Shown here piece by piece: positions 11,375-23,063 of a stretch of DNA of 64,000 bases. Position numbers and translations under genes: made by a program. The notes under the pieces were generated by a model. The model was given only the letters and a program-made list of their open reading frames with translations, was not told where the DNA came from and did not search any database. This DNA comes from Rachycentron canadum. Its lineage: Eukaryota; Chordata; Actinopteri; Carangiformes; Rachycentridae. Location: the NCBI GenBank assembly GCA_038496675.1, contig CM076671.1, positions 6,289,706 through 6,353,705 on the forward strand, read 5' to 3'. Each line of letters begins with the position of its first letter. The first letter of the stretch is position 1.

Positions 11375-13427
11375 AATAATAAAAAACACACTGACAAACT
11401 AAATCAGAACAGAATGTGATTGATGAAGGTTGTTTGGCTGCTACAGTGCTTCACTGTAATAAGTGGGCCAGGTATCACAGGAGTGCTCTGCGATGCGTCC
11501 CCTCTCATAGACAAGAGAGAGCTTCTTTTGTTTTTATGGCATGGCACGACATCCGGCATCAGGATCGGGGAGAACACAAAGTTCAAACTCCGTGAACATG
11601 TGCAGAAGTCATTGGTCAAGATGTTCCTGTGTTAGTATTTTAGATTATGTATCCTCAGTCATTCATCTCACAGCACATCTTGTAGGAGGCAAGAAAACTG
11701 GTTGACATGTGTTGCCCTGAAGCAGTTTTACTCATATATACATTCAAGTTTGTGTGCCAGCACTCGCTCAACTCAAGGTCCCATTAAGAAGCTATTTTTC
11801 AGAGATTTCAACCAGGTCAGTAAATAAATGGTCAGGTGATAAAAAGCTCATCTGATGGCCACCTCCATACTCTAACTGAGACCGTAAAATGAAGCTATGT
11901 AGAATAAACCCACAGAGCTGAGCCAGACTCGATCTTTTCACTCACATTTGTGCCCAAAAATAGATGCACGTAAAGTGTAAAATGTATTTAGCCCAAGCAG
12001 CATCTCTCTATACTCAGCGGCGTAGAAAACCTTCAGCTGCTGCTCATCTTTACTGGTCCTGAACGCCACTTTCAGTGGTTAACATCATGTCACGATGGTA
12101 CGTTCCGTCAGCTGTCGCTAATTCATGTTAATTCAGTCAGCGGCTTGATGTCAGAGATAAATTATATGTGGCTGTTGTCAGTTTGTGTGTCCTCTGCACA
12201 CCTCTGTAGTCTTCTATACTGTAATACTGCTGTACAACAAGTCTAGCTCATATAAGCATCTTCTGTCCCATCTTATTGCAGTCAGGGAAACTATTTCAGT
12301 AATTTAGACTTATAGACTGATTATTTTTTTTAATCATGTTTAAACCAATTATGTAATTATGACACTGAAATTATGAAAAAAAATAATTATAGACCTAGAA
12401 TATTATGCACTTTGTATTCAAACAAATAAAATAATTTTGCTAGTTAATGTCTCCTCATTTCTGCACTGTCCTCTGCACTCCACTACAAAGGCCAAAAAAA
12501 AAAAAAAACTTTCTAAAGCCTCAAAATGAAATAATTGACTGGAATGTTTGTTTGATTTATCAGACACAATAAAGTTTGTTTGCCTCAAACTACAAAGATA
12601 AATGAGTTTTCTGGTGATTTGTCCTATTTTCCCAACTCAGGAGGTGAATGTGGTTAGGAAAAAAACGGCTTTTAGGGTGATTTATGGAAATCTAAATGGA
12701 GATGTTTAGAGCTAAACTCCCAGAAAAATGCTGAAAGTATCTGTATTTCTTTTTTTTAAGTGTGCAACATTTCCAGTTATTTGCATCATAAACAACCCAA
12801 ATGGATCTAAACTACCTGAACGCTGCGCTTCCAAAAACATTTTATCTGCAAAAAAGACAAACATATATTTTCTAATGCAATTTCATTTGTCATAAACTTT
12901 AATATTTCATTTCTCACAACTTCCACAACTAAATTTGTTTCACAAAATATTGATGGATGCCAAGCACTTGAGTAAGGTGATCTTCATTCATTTTGCAGGC
13001 AAATTTATTCATGTCTTGTCTGGCAAGTGACATTAAATGTCAGTGAAAAAGCATGAGCGTGATAGAAAAACATTCAACCAGTTAACATTAATTTGGTTTC
13101 AATGGGAACATTTTGGTGCTGGGGTCGCCCCTCTGACAACTGCTGGGTCTGTGGAAATTACAAACAGGTAAAAGAGGATGGTGTAAATTTGATTTAAAAT
13201 TAAATCAGTGGGTTAGTAGAGATAAACCAGTTAAACCAATAAGAAACCTGCTCTGCATCTTTTATCCACAACATTTAGACAAAAAACACGTAGAACTCCC
13301 TGCAAAAACAGTCTGATATTTTGGTTTCATGTTCACGAACAGTCGAAGTGCTGCTGAATGTGTTCATTTGTATTAAAAGTTATAAAGTTTGCACATTTCT
13401 TTCAGTTTTAACTTGGATGTATGGGCA
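11375..13427. other. Noncoding DNA, nothing recognised
   Basis: Overlapping 71-codon frames on both strands at 11404-11635 are a mirrored pair without a recognised domain. A14 at 12494-12507 and a T8 run near 12751-12758 are the only simple repeats. No transposon end was identified. Confidence 0.5.
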
Positions 13428-13640
13428 CCGGTGGTGGAAGAAGCACAGTTTCTTTGCTTAAGACCTAAGGCTGTGCAATTAACCAAAATCATATTCCCAA
13501 TCTAGATATAATGGAATATTTTGTTTGGTCCAACTGAAATTGCAATCACAATATCAACCAACATGACATGTAAAAGTTATTCAAATCTCTACTATATACT
13601 GTAATATTGGTAAATGTGTTAAGTAGAAGCAATAGTAGCT
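13428..13640 (+). mobile_element. Repeat remnants: 'GTGGAAGAAG' tip plus hAT-like fragment
   Basis: GGTGGTGGAAGAAGCACAG followed by TTTGCTTAAG (13431-13461) resembles the start of the teleost repeat seen at 10965. Immediately after, AAGGCTGTGCAATTAACC with CCAATCTAGATATAATGG and GAAATTGCAATCACAATATC resembles a hAT-type miniature element common in fishes. Both are truncated and diverged. The assignment rests on remembered motif order. Confidence 0.4.
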
Positions 13641-13664
13641 GTAGTTTACATACAGGAGATTCAG

Positions 13665-13755
13665 GTTTCCAATCTAGGGGTCAGGACCCCTCCAAGGGGA
13701 CATAAGAGGTCATAAGATGGTTGGATGGTTGGGAAAGAAGAAAAACCCTGTGTTT
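13665..13755 (+). mobile_element. hAT-like 'AGGGGTCAGGACCCC' repeat fragment
   Basis: TCCAATCTAGGGGTCAGG then ACCCCTCCAAGGGGACATA, AGAGGTCATAAGATGG and GGGAAAGAAGAAAAAC match in order a widespread vertebrate and teleost repeat with a 'GGGTCGC...AGATGATTAATGGG' core. Only about 90 bp remain. No transposase is present. Confidence 0.5.
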
Positions 13756-14784
13756 ATTGAGCGGATAACAAGAGGCGATGGCCTTTCGATCACTTACAGG
13801 CACATTTTCCACATTTCAGCCTAAAATCAAACTACGAACCACAAAGTCAAGATTTTAAAACCGGAAAATGATTAATAGGCAGACATGTATTAGCAGCATT
13901 TCCATCCCTGTGGCCACCCAGTTCTTTGGTAAGAAAGAGACACCAGAATTGGAGGGTATTCTATCTGGAGTGAGGCTTCCTCAGGGCCATGTCTATTTCA
14001 ATGCCGCTGCCTTAAGGCCTGGTTCAAAGGCTCAGCAAAGATAAAAGTCCGCAGAGTGGGAGAGCGGAGGAGAGGAGAAAGGAGATGGTGTTGTTTGTCA
14101 TTGCTTGTTAAAAACAAACTGTTGAAGATCATTGAAAGTCCCATGCTTTCAAAAGTCAGACCCCAGGCCTTGAACAAAAAAAAAAAAAAAAGAAAGTGAG
14201 GGGAATAAGGCACTCCTAATCAAAATGAGAGTCCCCTCACCTCCATCTTGTTTCCCTCTCGGGTAGTGACTGATGTTGTGCGGGTGTGCGGTCGTATTGT
14301 GCAATCCATTACCAGCTATCCTCAGGGTATTTCACCATCATGTTAGGGTCAAAACAGCTCTCCAAACAACATCTTCATAAATTTGTGGCATCGTTGGAAT
14401 GTCCTGGATGCTTGGAAATGGGTTCCCCTCTCCAGGCATGAAGCCCTCCAGGTTCAAAAAGGGAAGTGGACGTGTCCAGACGCTGCAGGAAGAAACATTT
14501 CTGACTGACTGAACAAAAGCATGAGCACAGCCACGACGTTAGAAGTTCACGGCTGAGGATACGGCAAAAACGACGCAAAAATATAGACGGGAGCTGTTCA
14601 GAAGTGCCATCCAAAATCAATGATAAGACGTTTAGGGACATTATCTTGATACAACTAAATTTATCAGTAAAAAGTCAAACAAGTAAATGTAGGAAAAAAA
14701 AAAAAGACTTGTCAATCCACATCAACGTGAGATTCATTGGCTATTCAAGTCATGAAAACGCGAAAGGGAATATTTCCTTTTCAT
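13756..14784. other. Noncoding DNA, nothing recognised
   Basis: It contains A15 at 14177-14191 and A12 near 14694-14705. The 88-codon minus frame at 14375-14641 shows no domain. A moderately CpG-bearing patch lies at 14525-14590. Confidence 0.5.
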
Positions 14785-15000
14785 TAAACGATTGTAATTA
14801 ATTTCTTAAACAACAGAGGACTTCTTCCTCCTCACATTAATTTCATTGGTCCACAGAGGCATATCTTAGCCTTCCCAGAATTAGCACAATTAACCACCGC
14901 TGAATAACGATCACTGGGCCATTTGAGAATGCTTCTGGCTCTTTCCTCTCCATTTCAGTAACATTATATCTAACTGCCTGACAATAGTGAGCTCGTATTT
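14785..15000. promoter_or_regulatory. Possible conserved noncoding element
   Basis: It contains TTGTAATTAATTTC (14793-14806, the same 14-mer as at 8996), CACATTAATTTCATTGG, AGAATTAGCACAATTAACC and GAATAACGATCACTGG. These are homeodomain-like cores in non-repetitive sequence. Whether it is conserved is unknown. Confidence 0.25.
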
Positions 15001-15816
15001 GTCCAATATATGAGCACATGAATTATTGATACTCGTTGCTATATCTGTTGCCACTTCCCTCGGGTACTCTCACTTCGTCATGATGTTAGATAATGAAAAG
15101 AGTGAAGAGACAGATTTGCAATTTCTCTCCCAAACGCCTGTCTCCAGCTGTCTAAAGTCTTTTTCTAAAGAGCGCTGTCTATCTCATCCACTGCCTCTTG
15201 TGCTAACAAAGCAACACAAAGCCACTCATGAAAAATGAAAAACAGATACTGTTGTGATGGAGAAGAATATTTTTACCGTCACAATCCTGCAAAATGTTGA
15301 CAGCCCATGTAGGTGCAATCTATTCGATAGCGCTGTAAAATCCCTAATGTTATTGTTACTGTCACACTTCAAAGAAACAATGTGTTTAGCAGGATACTGA
15401 CGCTGTAGGAGTTACATGTGAATTTGAGTCGCACTCGGTGGAGCTTTTAGTTTTTACTAAGTACACAACAGCACGGAATCTCAAATAGATCAGGTTTTTC
15501 ATAAAGCAGGAGGGGGAAATATCTTTGTGTGACATGCATGTGGTCACAGATACATATCAACAAGATGCAAAACACTTGTTTGAGTCAAGACTCTCTATGC
15601 CAACATCGACTTAAGAATTTCAGCAGTTCTTTATGCAGGTCATTGTCCAGATGAGCATTTGCTACATCCAACAGAGTAACATCACCTACTGGATTTTCTT
15701 CTCCTGTCCATCTCACATTTCCTGGATGGTTTATTGAAGGACAAGATGTTTGAATCCAGGGCGACTCGAGAGCCGAAAGGTTAAAGCGCATAAAGTCTCA
15801 GACGTTCAAATCAGAA

Positions 15817-15821
<5 letters not shown>
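15001..15821. other. Noncoding DNA, nothing recognised
   Basis: A 70-codon plus frame (15026-15238) and a 68-codon minus frame (15585-15791) have no recognisable features. No splice-site pair of good quality was seen. Confidence 0.5.
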
Positions 15822-15850
<29 letters not shown>

Positions 15851-15900
15851 GTTGGGTATAAAGTCAAGACAGGCAAGTCCCAAGTTAAGCCCAAGTCCTA
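15822..15900 (+). repeat. A27 tract followed by CAAGTC-type low-complexity repeat
   Basis: A27 spans 15822-15848. It is followed by AAGTCAAGACAGGCAAGTCC and CCAAGTTAAGCCCAAGTCC, a degenerate CAAGTC motif often seen in teleost DNA. A retroposed poly(A) tail is possible, but no retroposon body was found upstream. Confidence 0.6.
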
Positions 15901-16859
15901 GTGCTTCAAAATATAAAATGCTGATAACAATAAATTTTATTACAGTAGCAGTCAGAGAGAAACCAGAAAGCAGCAGGGAGAGAGACTGGATGGCATTCAG
16001 CCTTAAAGTTATCCATTAGACACACTTCTTCTTGGTTTGATTCAAAGCACATGCTTTCAAAGGAAATTTATAAGTTGATTAATTATGTAAATTTAGAAAA
16101 AATAGAGTGACACCAGGCAAGAAAGCTAAAGTTCCCTCAAACCGATCGTCACCAGATTCATGATTCACGTGTCTCATGTTTACACTGCTGCCTCCACACT
16201 GGAGCAACGAACATAACACAACGCTGGCATTTGTTGATCGGTGGCGAGTTCCTGTTTTTTTTTTTCTTAGCTGTGGACAACGTGATGCCACGTCGAGCCA
16301 TTTCAAGCTTTTAACTGAAATGTAAGACGAAGAAAAGCCTCACCTATACAAGACACATGAAAGATAAATAACAAATATCAACCCTTCAGAATAAAGAGCA
16401 GGAGCATCTTTCTTGATTTATCACTTTGCACCAATATTCATGTTGAGAGAAATACACCGTAGGACCCATTTCTCTACTGACAGCTGCCTCAGTAGACCAT
16501 AGTGCAACACAGCTACAGCATGTTTTTATTGATCTGTCATCGGTTGTGAGAAGCATACAAGCCTTTTCTGACAGCCTTTCTTGTAATTTGAGCAACCTGG
16601 TGCAGCACAACACAGCGCATCACTCCCTTATCTTTTTGTAGACTTTAAAATCTGTGTTATTACTGTCATTCTCTCCACCTTTCCGGCACATTAAGCCTCC
16701 TTCAGCGGATGGAAAAGGTTGAAGGAAAGTGCATGAAGTTCAGCAAAGTTTGGGCCAGCGGCGACTGTATTGCGCTCTATCGAGGCAAACTGGTGTCAAG
16801 CAGGACGTCTGTGAAGCATTTGAGTTGGGAAAGTAGAAGGCACTTAAAGGCTTTCATTG
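15901..16859. other. Noncoding DNA, nothing recognised
   Basis: T11 at 16255-16265. The minus-strand 75-codon frames at 16079-16306 and 16386-16613 carry no domain. Composition is ordinary for the window. Confidence 0.5.
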
Positions 16860-17235
16860 TGGCCGGGGTCAGTGCTATTAGCCTGTAGCCAATGAGGCAA
16901 GTAACCTCAGGGCAAACAACTTTGTCTCAGAGTGGATTTTGTGGGTGTGCGGCGAGGAGTGGAGGTCAAGCACATAAAAACTATCTGCTTGTATGTAGAT
17001 CTATCAGCAGTGTGGATTTTGTGTCATCAGTATTCCTCCCCTCATTTTTAAATTCAACAGCTGCTATTAATTTGAATATATTTATGGGATTTCAAATGAA
17101 GAGTTCCAACCTTATAAAAATGTGCCCACACGTTTTTCTAGAATCCTAATTTATAATAATCAGGCCTAAAATCTCCTCAATGACTCCCTTCACTTATCTC
17201 CTAATGCCTGTGAATTTGTAACGCTTATATCATTA
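16860..17235. promoter_or_regulatory. Possible conserved noncoding element
   Basis: A run of regulatory-looking motifs in non-repetitive sequence: AGCCAATGAGG (CCAAT-like) near 16887, E-box CAGCTG at 17058-17063, CTATTAATTTG, TTTATGGG (posterior HOX/CDX-like) at 17081-17088, and AATTTATAATAATCAGG. The texture resembles developmental enhancers. Conservation and activity are untested. Confidence 0.3.
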
Positions 17236-17437
17236 TGCTGCTATAAAGTGGAACATCAGTTCAAAATATCCAGACATAAAAAGGAAAAGAGCTCTCAATC
17301 TCATTTTACCCAGTTTCTATAGATCTGTTTCTTGCAATCCTTTTTCATTTTTCCCCCAGGAACCTGGACCTTGATAGACTCAGACAACCGTATCAATCCG
17401 CAGAGTGACACAATCTTTATTACATGCATGGCGACTC
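17236..17437. other. Noncoding spacer
   Basis: Nothing recognised between the enhancer-like block and the G-rich tract. Confidence 0.5.
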
Positions 17438-17479
17438 GGGAGGTGAGGGGGACCAGGGTGGGGATGTGGGGGTTGGGGG
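17438..17479 (+). other. G-quadruplex-forming motif
   Basis: Six G-tracts sit close together: GGG 17438-17440, GGGGG 17447-17451, GGG 17456-17458, GGGG 17460-17463, GGGGG 17468-17472 and GGGGG 17475-17479. The last five are separated by loops of only 1-4 nt, which satisfies the usual G3+N1-7 rule several times over. It could act as a replication or transcription obstacle or regulatory element. Its role is unknown. Confidence 0.8.
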
Positions 17480-17813
17480 TGCTCCGTGGAGAGGATATCA
17501 TGAGTTAATGGTAAGGGACTGTGTTTGATATGGGATGGCAGTTGTTGTTCAGTGTCTCTCCATCACGGCGTGAATCTACCAGCAACCGTTGCGGCTTTGA
17601 TCAGCAGCCACGCAGGACGGAGGAGACCTGTCCTACAGGGATGGATGTTTCATCCTGGAATCCACAGGCTGGACATCAATATCCCAATTTAAAAAAAAAA
17701 AGAAAAAAAAAAGAAATAACAGAAAAAAATAGGGTCAACAGTTGTATTTGACTAACAATCTGTAGTCAGTTTAATGATAAATTAGTTTGCTGAAATTAGT
17801 TGTTGTGCTTTAG
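17480..17813. other. Noncoding DNA with an A-rich tract
   Basis: An A-rich run (17691-17715, interrupted by G) is the only notable structure. A 76-codon frame at 17521-17751 ends inside it and looks fortuitous. Confidence 0.5.
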
Positions 17814-17867
17814 GAGCTTTATCGTGGCAGGTACCAGAATAAAGAAAAGGATCCAGTGTTACACAAG
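17814..17867 (+). other. Candidate 54-bp exon, phase 0-0 (unproven)
   Basis: The acceptor TTGTGCTTTAG ends at 17813 and a good donor, CAAG|GTAAGA, follows 17867. The frame from the first base is open for all 18 codons. It reads ELYRGRYQN then KEKDPVLHK, a hydrophilic composition that looks like a real protein more than chance translation usually does. The polypyrimidine tract is weak and purine-interrupted. No gene is recognised. Confidence 0.25.
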
Positions 17868-19680
17868 GTAAGAATATTATGGTCACAATAACACTGAGAT
17901 TCAAAGTTCATTCTAGACCTTAGAAACCACAGGTTCATTTAGTCACAATTCTGCAGCTTTCAGCGGTGATGCTGCTTTGTCGTGGAGCTGTTCGTGTTCA
18001 CATTTCTGAGCACGTTCAGGACTTCTTGTTCGCGCTGGATTAAAACTTGAGAGTCAGCATTCATACTCTCACAACAAAGGCCATTTAGCAGCAGACATGA
18101 GGTTTATTCAGCCGAAGGCTAACAAAACTAAACTTTGGTCCTTGACACCTACCAAACACACGTCTACTGAGATTCCGGTGCTATTGTTTTGGTGCAATGA
18201 AGAACAATTGATTTCTGGGAAAAGACGTTTCTTTGCTGTAAATACAAGCAACAAGCATGACCTGCAAACTGTCTGATGTCTCTGTCTGTACTTCTATGCT
18301 TGAAAGGAATTCTTTAATTCAGGTATTTTAACTGAATTACAATTAATATCACCAGAGCATGAAAGAAAAACATATGTACGTCTCCTGCCTATTTAAGGCA
18401 GTTCCAAATATCTTCCTATTGAACTGAGCTTGTGGCAACTGAAGCAGGAAAAAGGTATTTATGGTTATGTGTACACAATTTAAACCACTTAGTTAAGGTG
18501 AGACAAAAAGGTCATGAACGCTACAATCAAAGCTATTAATATGCCAAGCAGCAAAAACAACTGAGCTCCTGAAAACAACTGATCACAATAAAAAAGTCAA
18601 GGTTATAGATAGTAGGGTTGATTTCTATTTATCTGCACACACTGCAGTATGGTTGAGGATATTATGGCAAATAAATTAAGATTAAAGTACTGGTAAGGAA
18701 GTAAAACACTTGATTGGTGTTGATTGCTATGGTGAAACCTGCTTTAACGCTGGTAATAGCAGCCTTCACTTCCATTATTCACTCTTGAAGCTCTGTTTTG
18801 GTCTCCATCAACTCTCGAAGGAAATATCTGGCCCTTCAGCTGCTAAATGCCCCACTACGTTCACCACATTTGCCTGCTCGTTATTTGGTTTCATAGACAT
18901 TTAGCACAAATATCTGCCCGTTGGTGAGACTCATAACACTGAACCACAGCAGTTAAATTTCAGGTTTGAAAGTCAAAATATAAAAGATGCTAAAAGGCTC
19001 CTTAGGGTTTATGGAAAGTGCTACATTGATGAGAGCTGCTTTAAGATTTGGCAACTAAGACAAAATAGCAGCAAAGATCTTAGTCAGTTGCACAGCGATG
19101 ATACAACAAAAGGTATGTTACTTTCTCCACTATCATTAAGCAACCTGCAGAACCATCCAATATGAGCACAATTCCTGGGATACTAGTGTGTTATTCTGTT
19201 TTTGCCAAACATAGACTAAACTAATGCACCGCTGCTCTCTGCAGAGATGGAAGTAGCACACCTGCTCCATACAGTGGGAGAAAAGAAGCACTGTGGCACC
19301 CATTTTCTTAAATAACAGCATGCGCTAAAGAGAATCTGTCCTTCGGAGAGTGCACACAGCAGCGTACAGTATGCTCTACAAGTAGGGCTGAATTTTTAGT
19401 TTGAAACCCTGAGTCTCTTCTATTGGCCTGCAGACTTGGTTGTAATTTTGTGGTCTCTTTGAAACGTTCGTGGTCTTTTTGTGAGAAGAGAGGTAAAACA
19501 TTGTTAAATGCCTTTTGTGTCACAGGGAGGAGGTTTGGCAGGAACTATTCCATATGGGAAAACAATTTTCTATACCAGCAAAACACCTGCTCAGGGCATT
19601 GGGGCATCAAGGATAGACTCATATTCAGATGTAGTTTCACAGCTGCAAAATACCCAAATGTTATGAAGAGTAATACTTAG
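17868..19680. other. Noncoding DNA, nothing recognised
   Basis: AT-rich, without simple repeats longer than about 8 bp. Short frames at 18710-18904 and 19308-19680 show no domain. Confidence 0.5.
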
Positions 19681-19845
19681 GGGTGCAACAATTCACTGAC
19701 TGCACTGATGTATCGATTTATATTCCTATGGTCAAACTACATTTGTCCCTGATTCTCTTCCAAGAAAAAGTTCATTGAATCCTATCATATCGTGCCAAGG
19801 ATCATTCTTAAATCGTATCGTAACCATGGAAAATGATAAATATGG
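19681..19845 (+). mobile_element. hAT-like miniature element fragment
   Basis: GGGGTGCAACAATTCACTG, then GATGTATCGATTTATATTCC, CCTATCATATCGTGCC and AAATCGTATCGTAACC follow the motif order of a teleost repeat that starts 'GGGTGCAACGATTCATCGA' and ends in 'ATCGTATCG'. It is diverged and has no second terminal repeat or target-site duplication that I can identify. Confidence 0.4.
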
Positions 19846-21017
19846 TAAAGTAAAAACTTATTGTTGTGTTATTACCCCAAGTAATATTACTCCTGCTACT
19901 GCTGCAAATAATAATAATGATCTACCATGTTGAGTCATTGTTTGGCTTGACAAAAGCAAAAAAATACAAATAAAGTCATAGAAAATGTTGTGAATAAAGG
20001 TGCTCAGATGATGTTAACATCCAGGACAGGTTCACAGAGTAGAGATTTATGTATTACAAAATCAGGAGAAGGATGTCTAAAGTCAGTTTTGGAAGAGACA
20101 GGGAGCAGACGCAGAGACTTAGATGATGCTACTTATGCATTCTTGCCAGTACGGCGGAGGTGTCAAAGCCAACTTTTCTGAGTTGCACCCGAATGGGATG
20201 GAGTCTGGAAAAGCTGTGTCATTTCGTCTTCGTCATCTTCTTCTTCTTTATCTTACATCCCCCTGTGTGGCAGCAGATGGGGCTCACTTGCAGAGATGCT
20301 GAACAACCGGTGGATAACCCTGGTAACCAAAGCCCTGGAGAGTGTGCTGAGATTTCCTAGAGTTCACTTCCTCCCTTAATGAGGCGGAAGCCTCATCTTA
20401 ACGTGCCTGAATTACAGTTAAAGACCTGTTTTCTACTTTTTTATTAAAATCAGTACCCTCAGAGCAGATGTACTATATTCCCTTCATTATTAATCTTTAT
20501 TTTTGGTAATATTTGCTTCAGGTTGTTGATCTCATCACTGCCATGCCAGGAGGTGATGGGATGTTTTCATGGTTAGAGAAATAATCCTTCAACATGTGAA
20601 CTCAGGGTCAAGCCCAACATGTTGGAAGGGATCCAGTCTGCTATACTGTCCTTTAGAAAGAAGCCCTATTAGCTCCTGGGGTGTTTTTCTGTAGCTGATC
20701 CTGTGCTCTGACCTTCCTGCAGAGATGGGGTGAGCAAAAAAGCGAATTTCCCAGCAGGGAACACATAAGCATGTAATTCATTCATTAATCCTTCCGGCTT
20801 TCTATTAAGAATGTGTGTGTACGACTCATAGTGGGTTAAATGTGCATGTATCACTGATTTTACAAAAATGGCCTCCTTGTATTTGCTTTAGCTAGACTTT
20901 GAGCAAGGAGGAAAATTTAATGATGGCTTTGCCTTTTTTCAGACATGATGAACCAAAATATTGATTTTATATATACTGAGCTGACAGAGCAACACACATG
21001 ACAACACAGTGTTACAG
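19846..21017. other. Noncoding DNA, nothing recognised
   Basis: A CTT-rich run at 20222-20250 is the only simple repeat. Frames at 19990-20181 and 20160-20360 overlap in different phases and have no domain. Confidence 0.5.
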
Positions 21018-21357
21018 ACCATAGACTGTATATAAAGGTGGACCTAAACTCTGGGTCTGAAAAGTGAAGCCAATGCTGAAGAGCCTTAAACCTGCATTTT
21101 ATCCAAAGACCATCATGGGGCAATTCCACTGGTTGGAAATAGAAGTCAGAATGTTTTGAAGTCTATGTGAAAATGGCCCTACTTCTCACTTGATTTGTTA
21201 CCTCAGTAAACATTTGAGTTTATAGTCATGGTGGAAAATAGACCATAAAGCAGGGTAGTTTAAAAAAAATCATGATGTGATGGAAAAACTACACTTCAAG
21301 GCTTTAAAACAGAAGTTCACAAACAAGTGGATGATGTCACGGTGGGTTGCCACTTGC
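21018..21357 (+). mobile_element. Dispersed repeat family R1, copy 1
   Basis: It begins ACCATAGACTGTATATAAAG, includes GAAGAGCCTTAAAC and TTGAAGTCTATGTGAAAATG, and ends with AACAGAAGTTCACAAACAAG and GATGATGTCACGGTGGGTTG. The same blocks in the same order occur in four more places in this window. The terminal ACTGTATATAAA motif matches a non-autonomous teleost element I recall with terminal inverted repeats. No coding capacity is seen. Confidence 0.65.
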
Positions 21358-21924
21358 TACAGACTTGTTTTTAACATAAAGTGTCCTTTTAGCTTCTATT
21401 AAGTTAGATAGCGATATGCATTGGCTTATTTTTAACAAATAGGTTATTCCTTTAGCAAATCTTAGGACATTAAGACCAAAATGAAACTAATAATAACACA
21501 AAGCAGGTTTGGGATTTATTTTCCCATTTCCTTTTGCAATTAACATTTAGCCATGTGTTTCGTAATTAACACAGGATACATCAGAAAAATTTTTCTTAAC
21601 AAAAACTTCAATCCATTATTAATAGTCAACTAATGTTTTCTGAACTTTCTGTGAGGTACAAACTGGTACTGACATCTATCTAGAACTCTAGACACTAAAA
21701 TATGCAAATAATGTATATATTACAAGGGCACGAGGTCAGGAGAAACAGATGGTTCACAGTGTGAACTGGAACCAGCTGCAGCATAAAAATCTGCCGCCTG
21801 GCTTGATCCCCTCAAAGCTAAATCAAGTCTGTCTCTCCGACACGCAACTTGATGTTTAATGCAAGTCATTGGAGTTGACCTATCCCAAAAAAAGACAGCC
21901 ATCAATAACCTCCACCCTCCAGGC
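21358..21924. other. Noncoding DNA, nothing recognised
   Basis: AT-rich. The 61-codon minus frame at 21720-21905 has no domain. Confidence 0.5.
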
Positions 21925-22115
21925 AGCGTGATTGCGGTGACTTTGCAAGAAATGACAACGTCACTGCCCTTAATTTAATTAACTTCCATCTTTATTGGCT
22001 TGATTGTTTGTGACAAGACATTCGCCAAAACATGGACTAGGAGGGCGATGGGGTAAATGATATGGCGATGAGTAATTAATGTGTTTCTTAATTGGAATGG
22101 AAGCTGTTGGGTTAA
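21925..22115. promoter_or_regulatory. Possible conserved noncoding element
   Basis: It contains CTTAATTTAATTAACTTCC near 21969-21987, TTTATTGGCTTGATTG, GACATTCGCCAAAAC and GAGTAATTAATG near 22070-22081. These are homeodomain-like and CCAAT-like cores in unique-looking sequence. Conservation is untested. Confidence 0.3.
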
Positions 22116-22278
22116 ATGTGGATCAGTGGTGATCACTTAGATTCAACTAAGTCCTCCTTGATTGGAGAAAAAAAAGACCACGTCTCCAAGGAGCTCCTGT
22201 GCATTTTGTATGGGAGGAGATGTTTAGTTTTGCTTTAAAAATTCTAATTGCATTTTCAGATGCAACCAGCTCACTCAC

Positions 22279-22367
22279 CTGAGCATGTCTGATGTTGTAT
22301 GCTCTCCGGCAGACTGCTGAGCTCCTGCAACTGGCTTGTTTGTGATAACCCAAGAGGACTCTGAGCA
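22279..22367 (-). other. Candidate 89-bp exon on the minus strand (unproven)
   Basis: On the minus strand the acceptor GCTGTGTCTCTTTAG (22382-22368) leads into the segment, which ends at CTCAG|GTGAGTGAGC, a near-consensus donor (intron starts at 22278). All three frames are open. One reads AQSPLGLSQTSQ, then LQELSSLPES, glutamine- and serine-rich. The two splice sites together are among the best pairs in the window. No partner exon or known protein was identified. Confidence 0.3.
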
Positions 22368-22382
22368 CTAAAGAGACACAGC

Positions 22383-23063
22383 TACTTAAGTCTATAGTGT
22401 TTTTGCCTTTTGTTTAAATAAAGCTCCTTTTTACATCAAGAGGGCTCTGAAAATCTTAAATATTTAATAGTGCATTTGTTCTCAATAAATTTGACTAGTT
22501 AAAAAAAAGGTCCCCAAATCAATTCAAAATAATTCTGTAAGAACTAAATCCATTTTATTATAAAAACTGAGGGAAGGCATTCATCAAATAGTCTGTCTGT
22601 CTGAGTGCTATTCAAATGATTGGCTTGGTGTTTAGTCAGGAGAAAGTGATTCTAATTTAAAGTGTCTGGCATGTTCCCTGCTTCTCAGAGCAAACACTGT
22701 TTGAGCAGTGGCACTTAGGTCTTAAAGAGAAAGTCCACCTACTGATGGGTCCACAGACGAGCAGTCAGCGAGGAGGATTTTAGATCTTTTAGTCAACATT
22801 TGAGAAAAAGACGAAATGCAACCAAAAGCTGTGTCAATTCTACTGTCTAATTTGTAGTAGGAACACTTGAGCTGCCTCATTCGCAGTGTGAGACAATGCT
22901 GGGCAGACAATACAAAACCTGCTATTCTTCAGAAGCTGATGGACAGAAACAATGCTTCTGTTAAAATTTGCCTCCATTACATTTGCAATTTGAAATACTC
23001 TCATGAGATTGCATGAGAAAAGGCAAACTCTTCATATAATCTGCCTGCAATTTACAGTTAATA
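22383..23063. other. Noncoding DNA, nothing recognised
   Basis: Short A8 and T7 runs only. The 62-codon minus frame at 22722-22910 has no domain. Confidence 0.5.
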
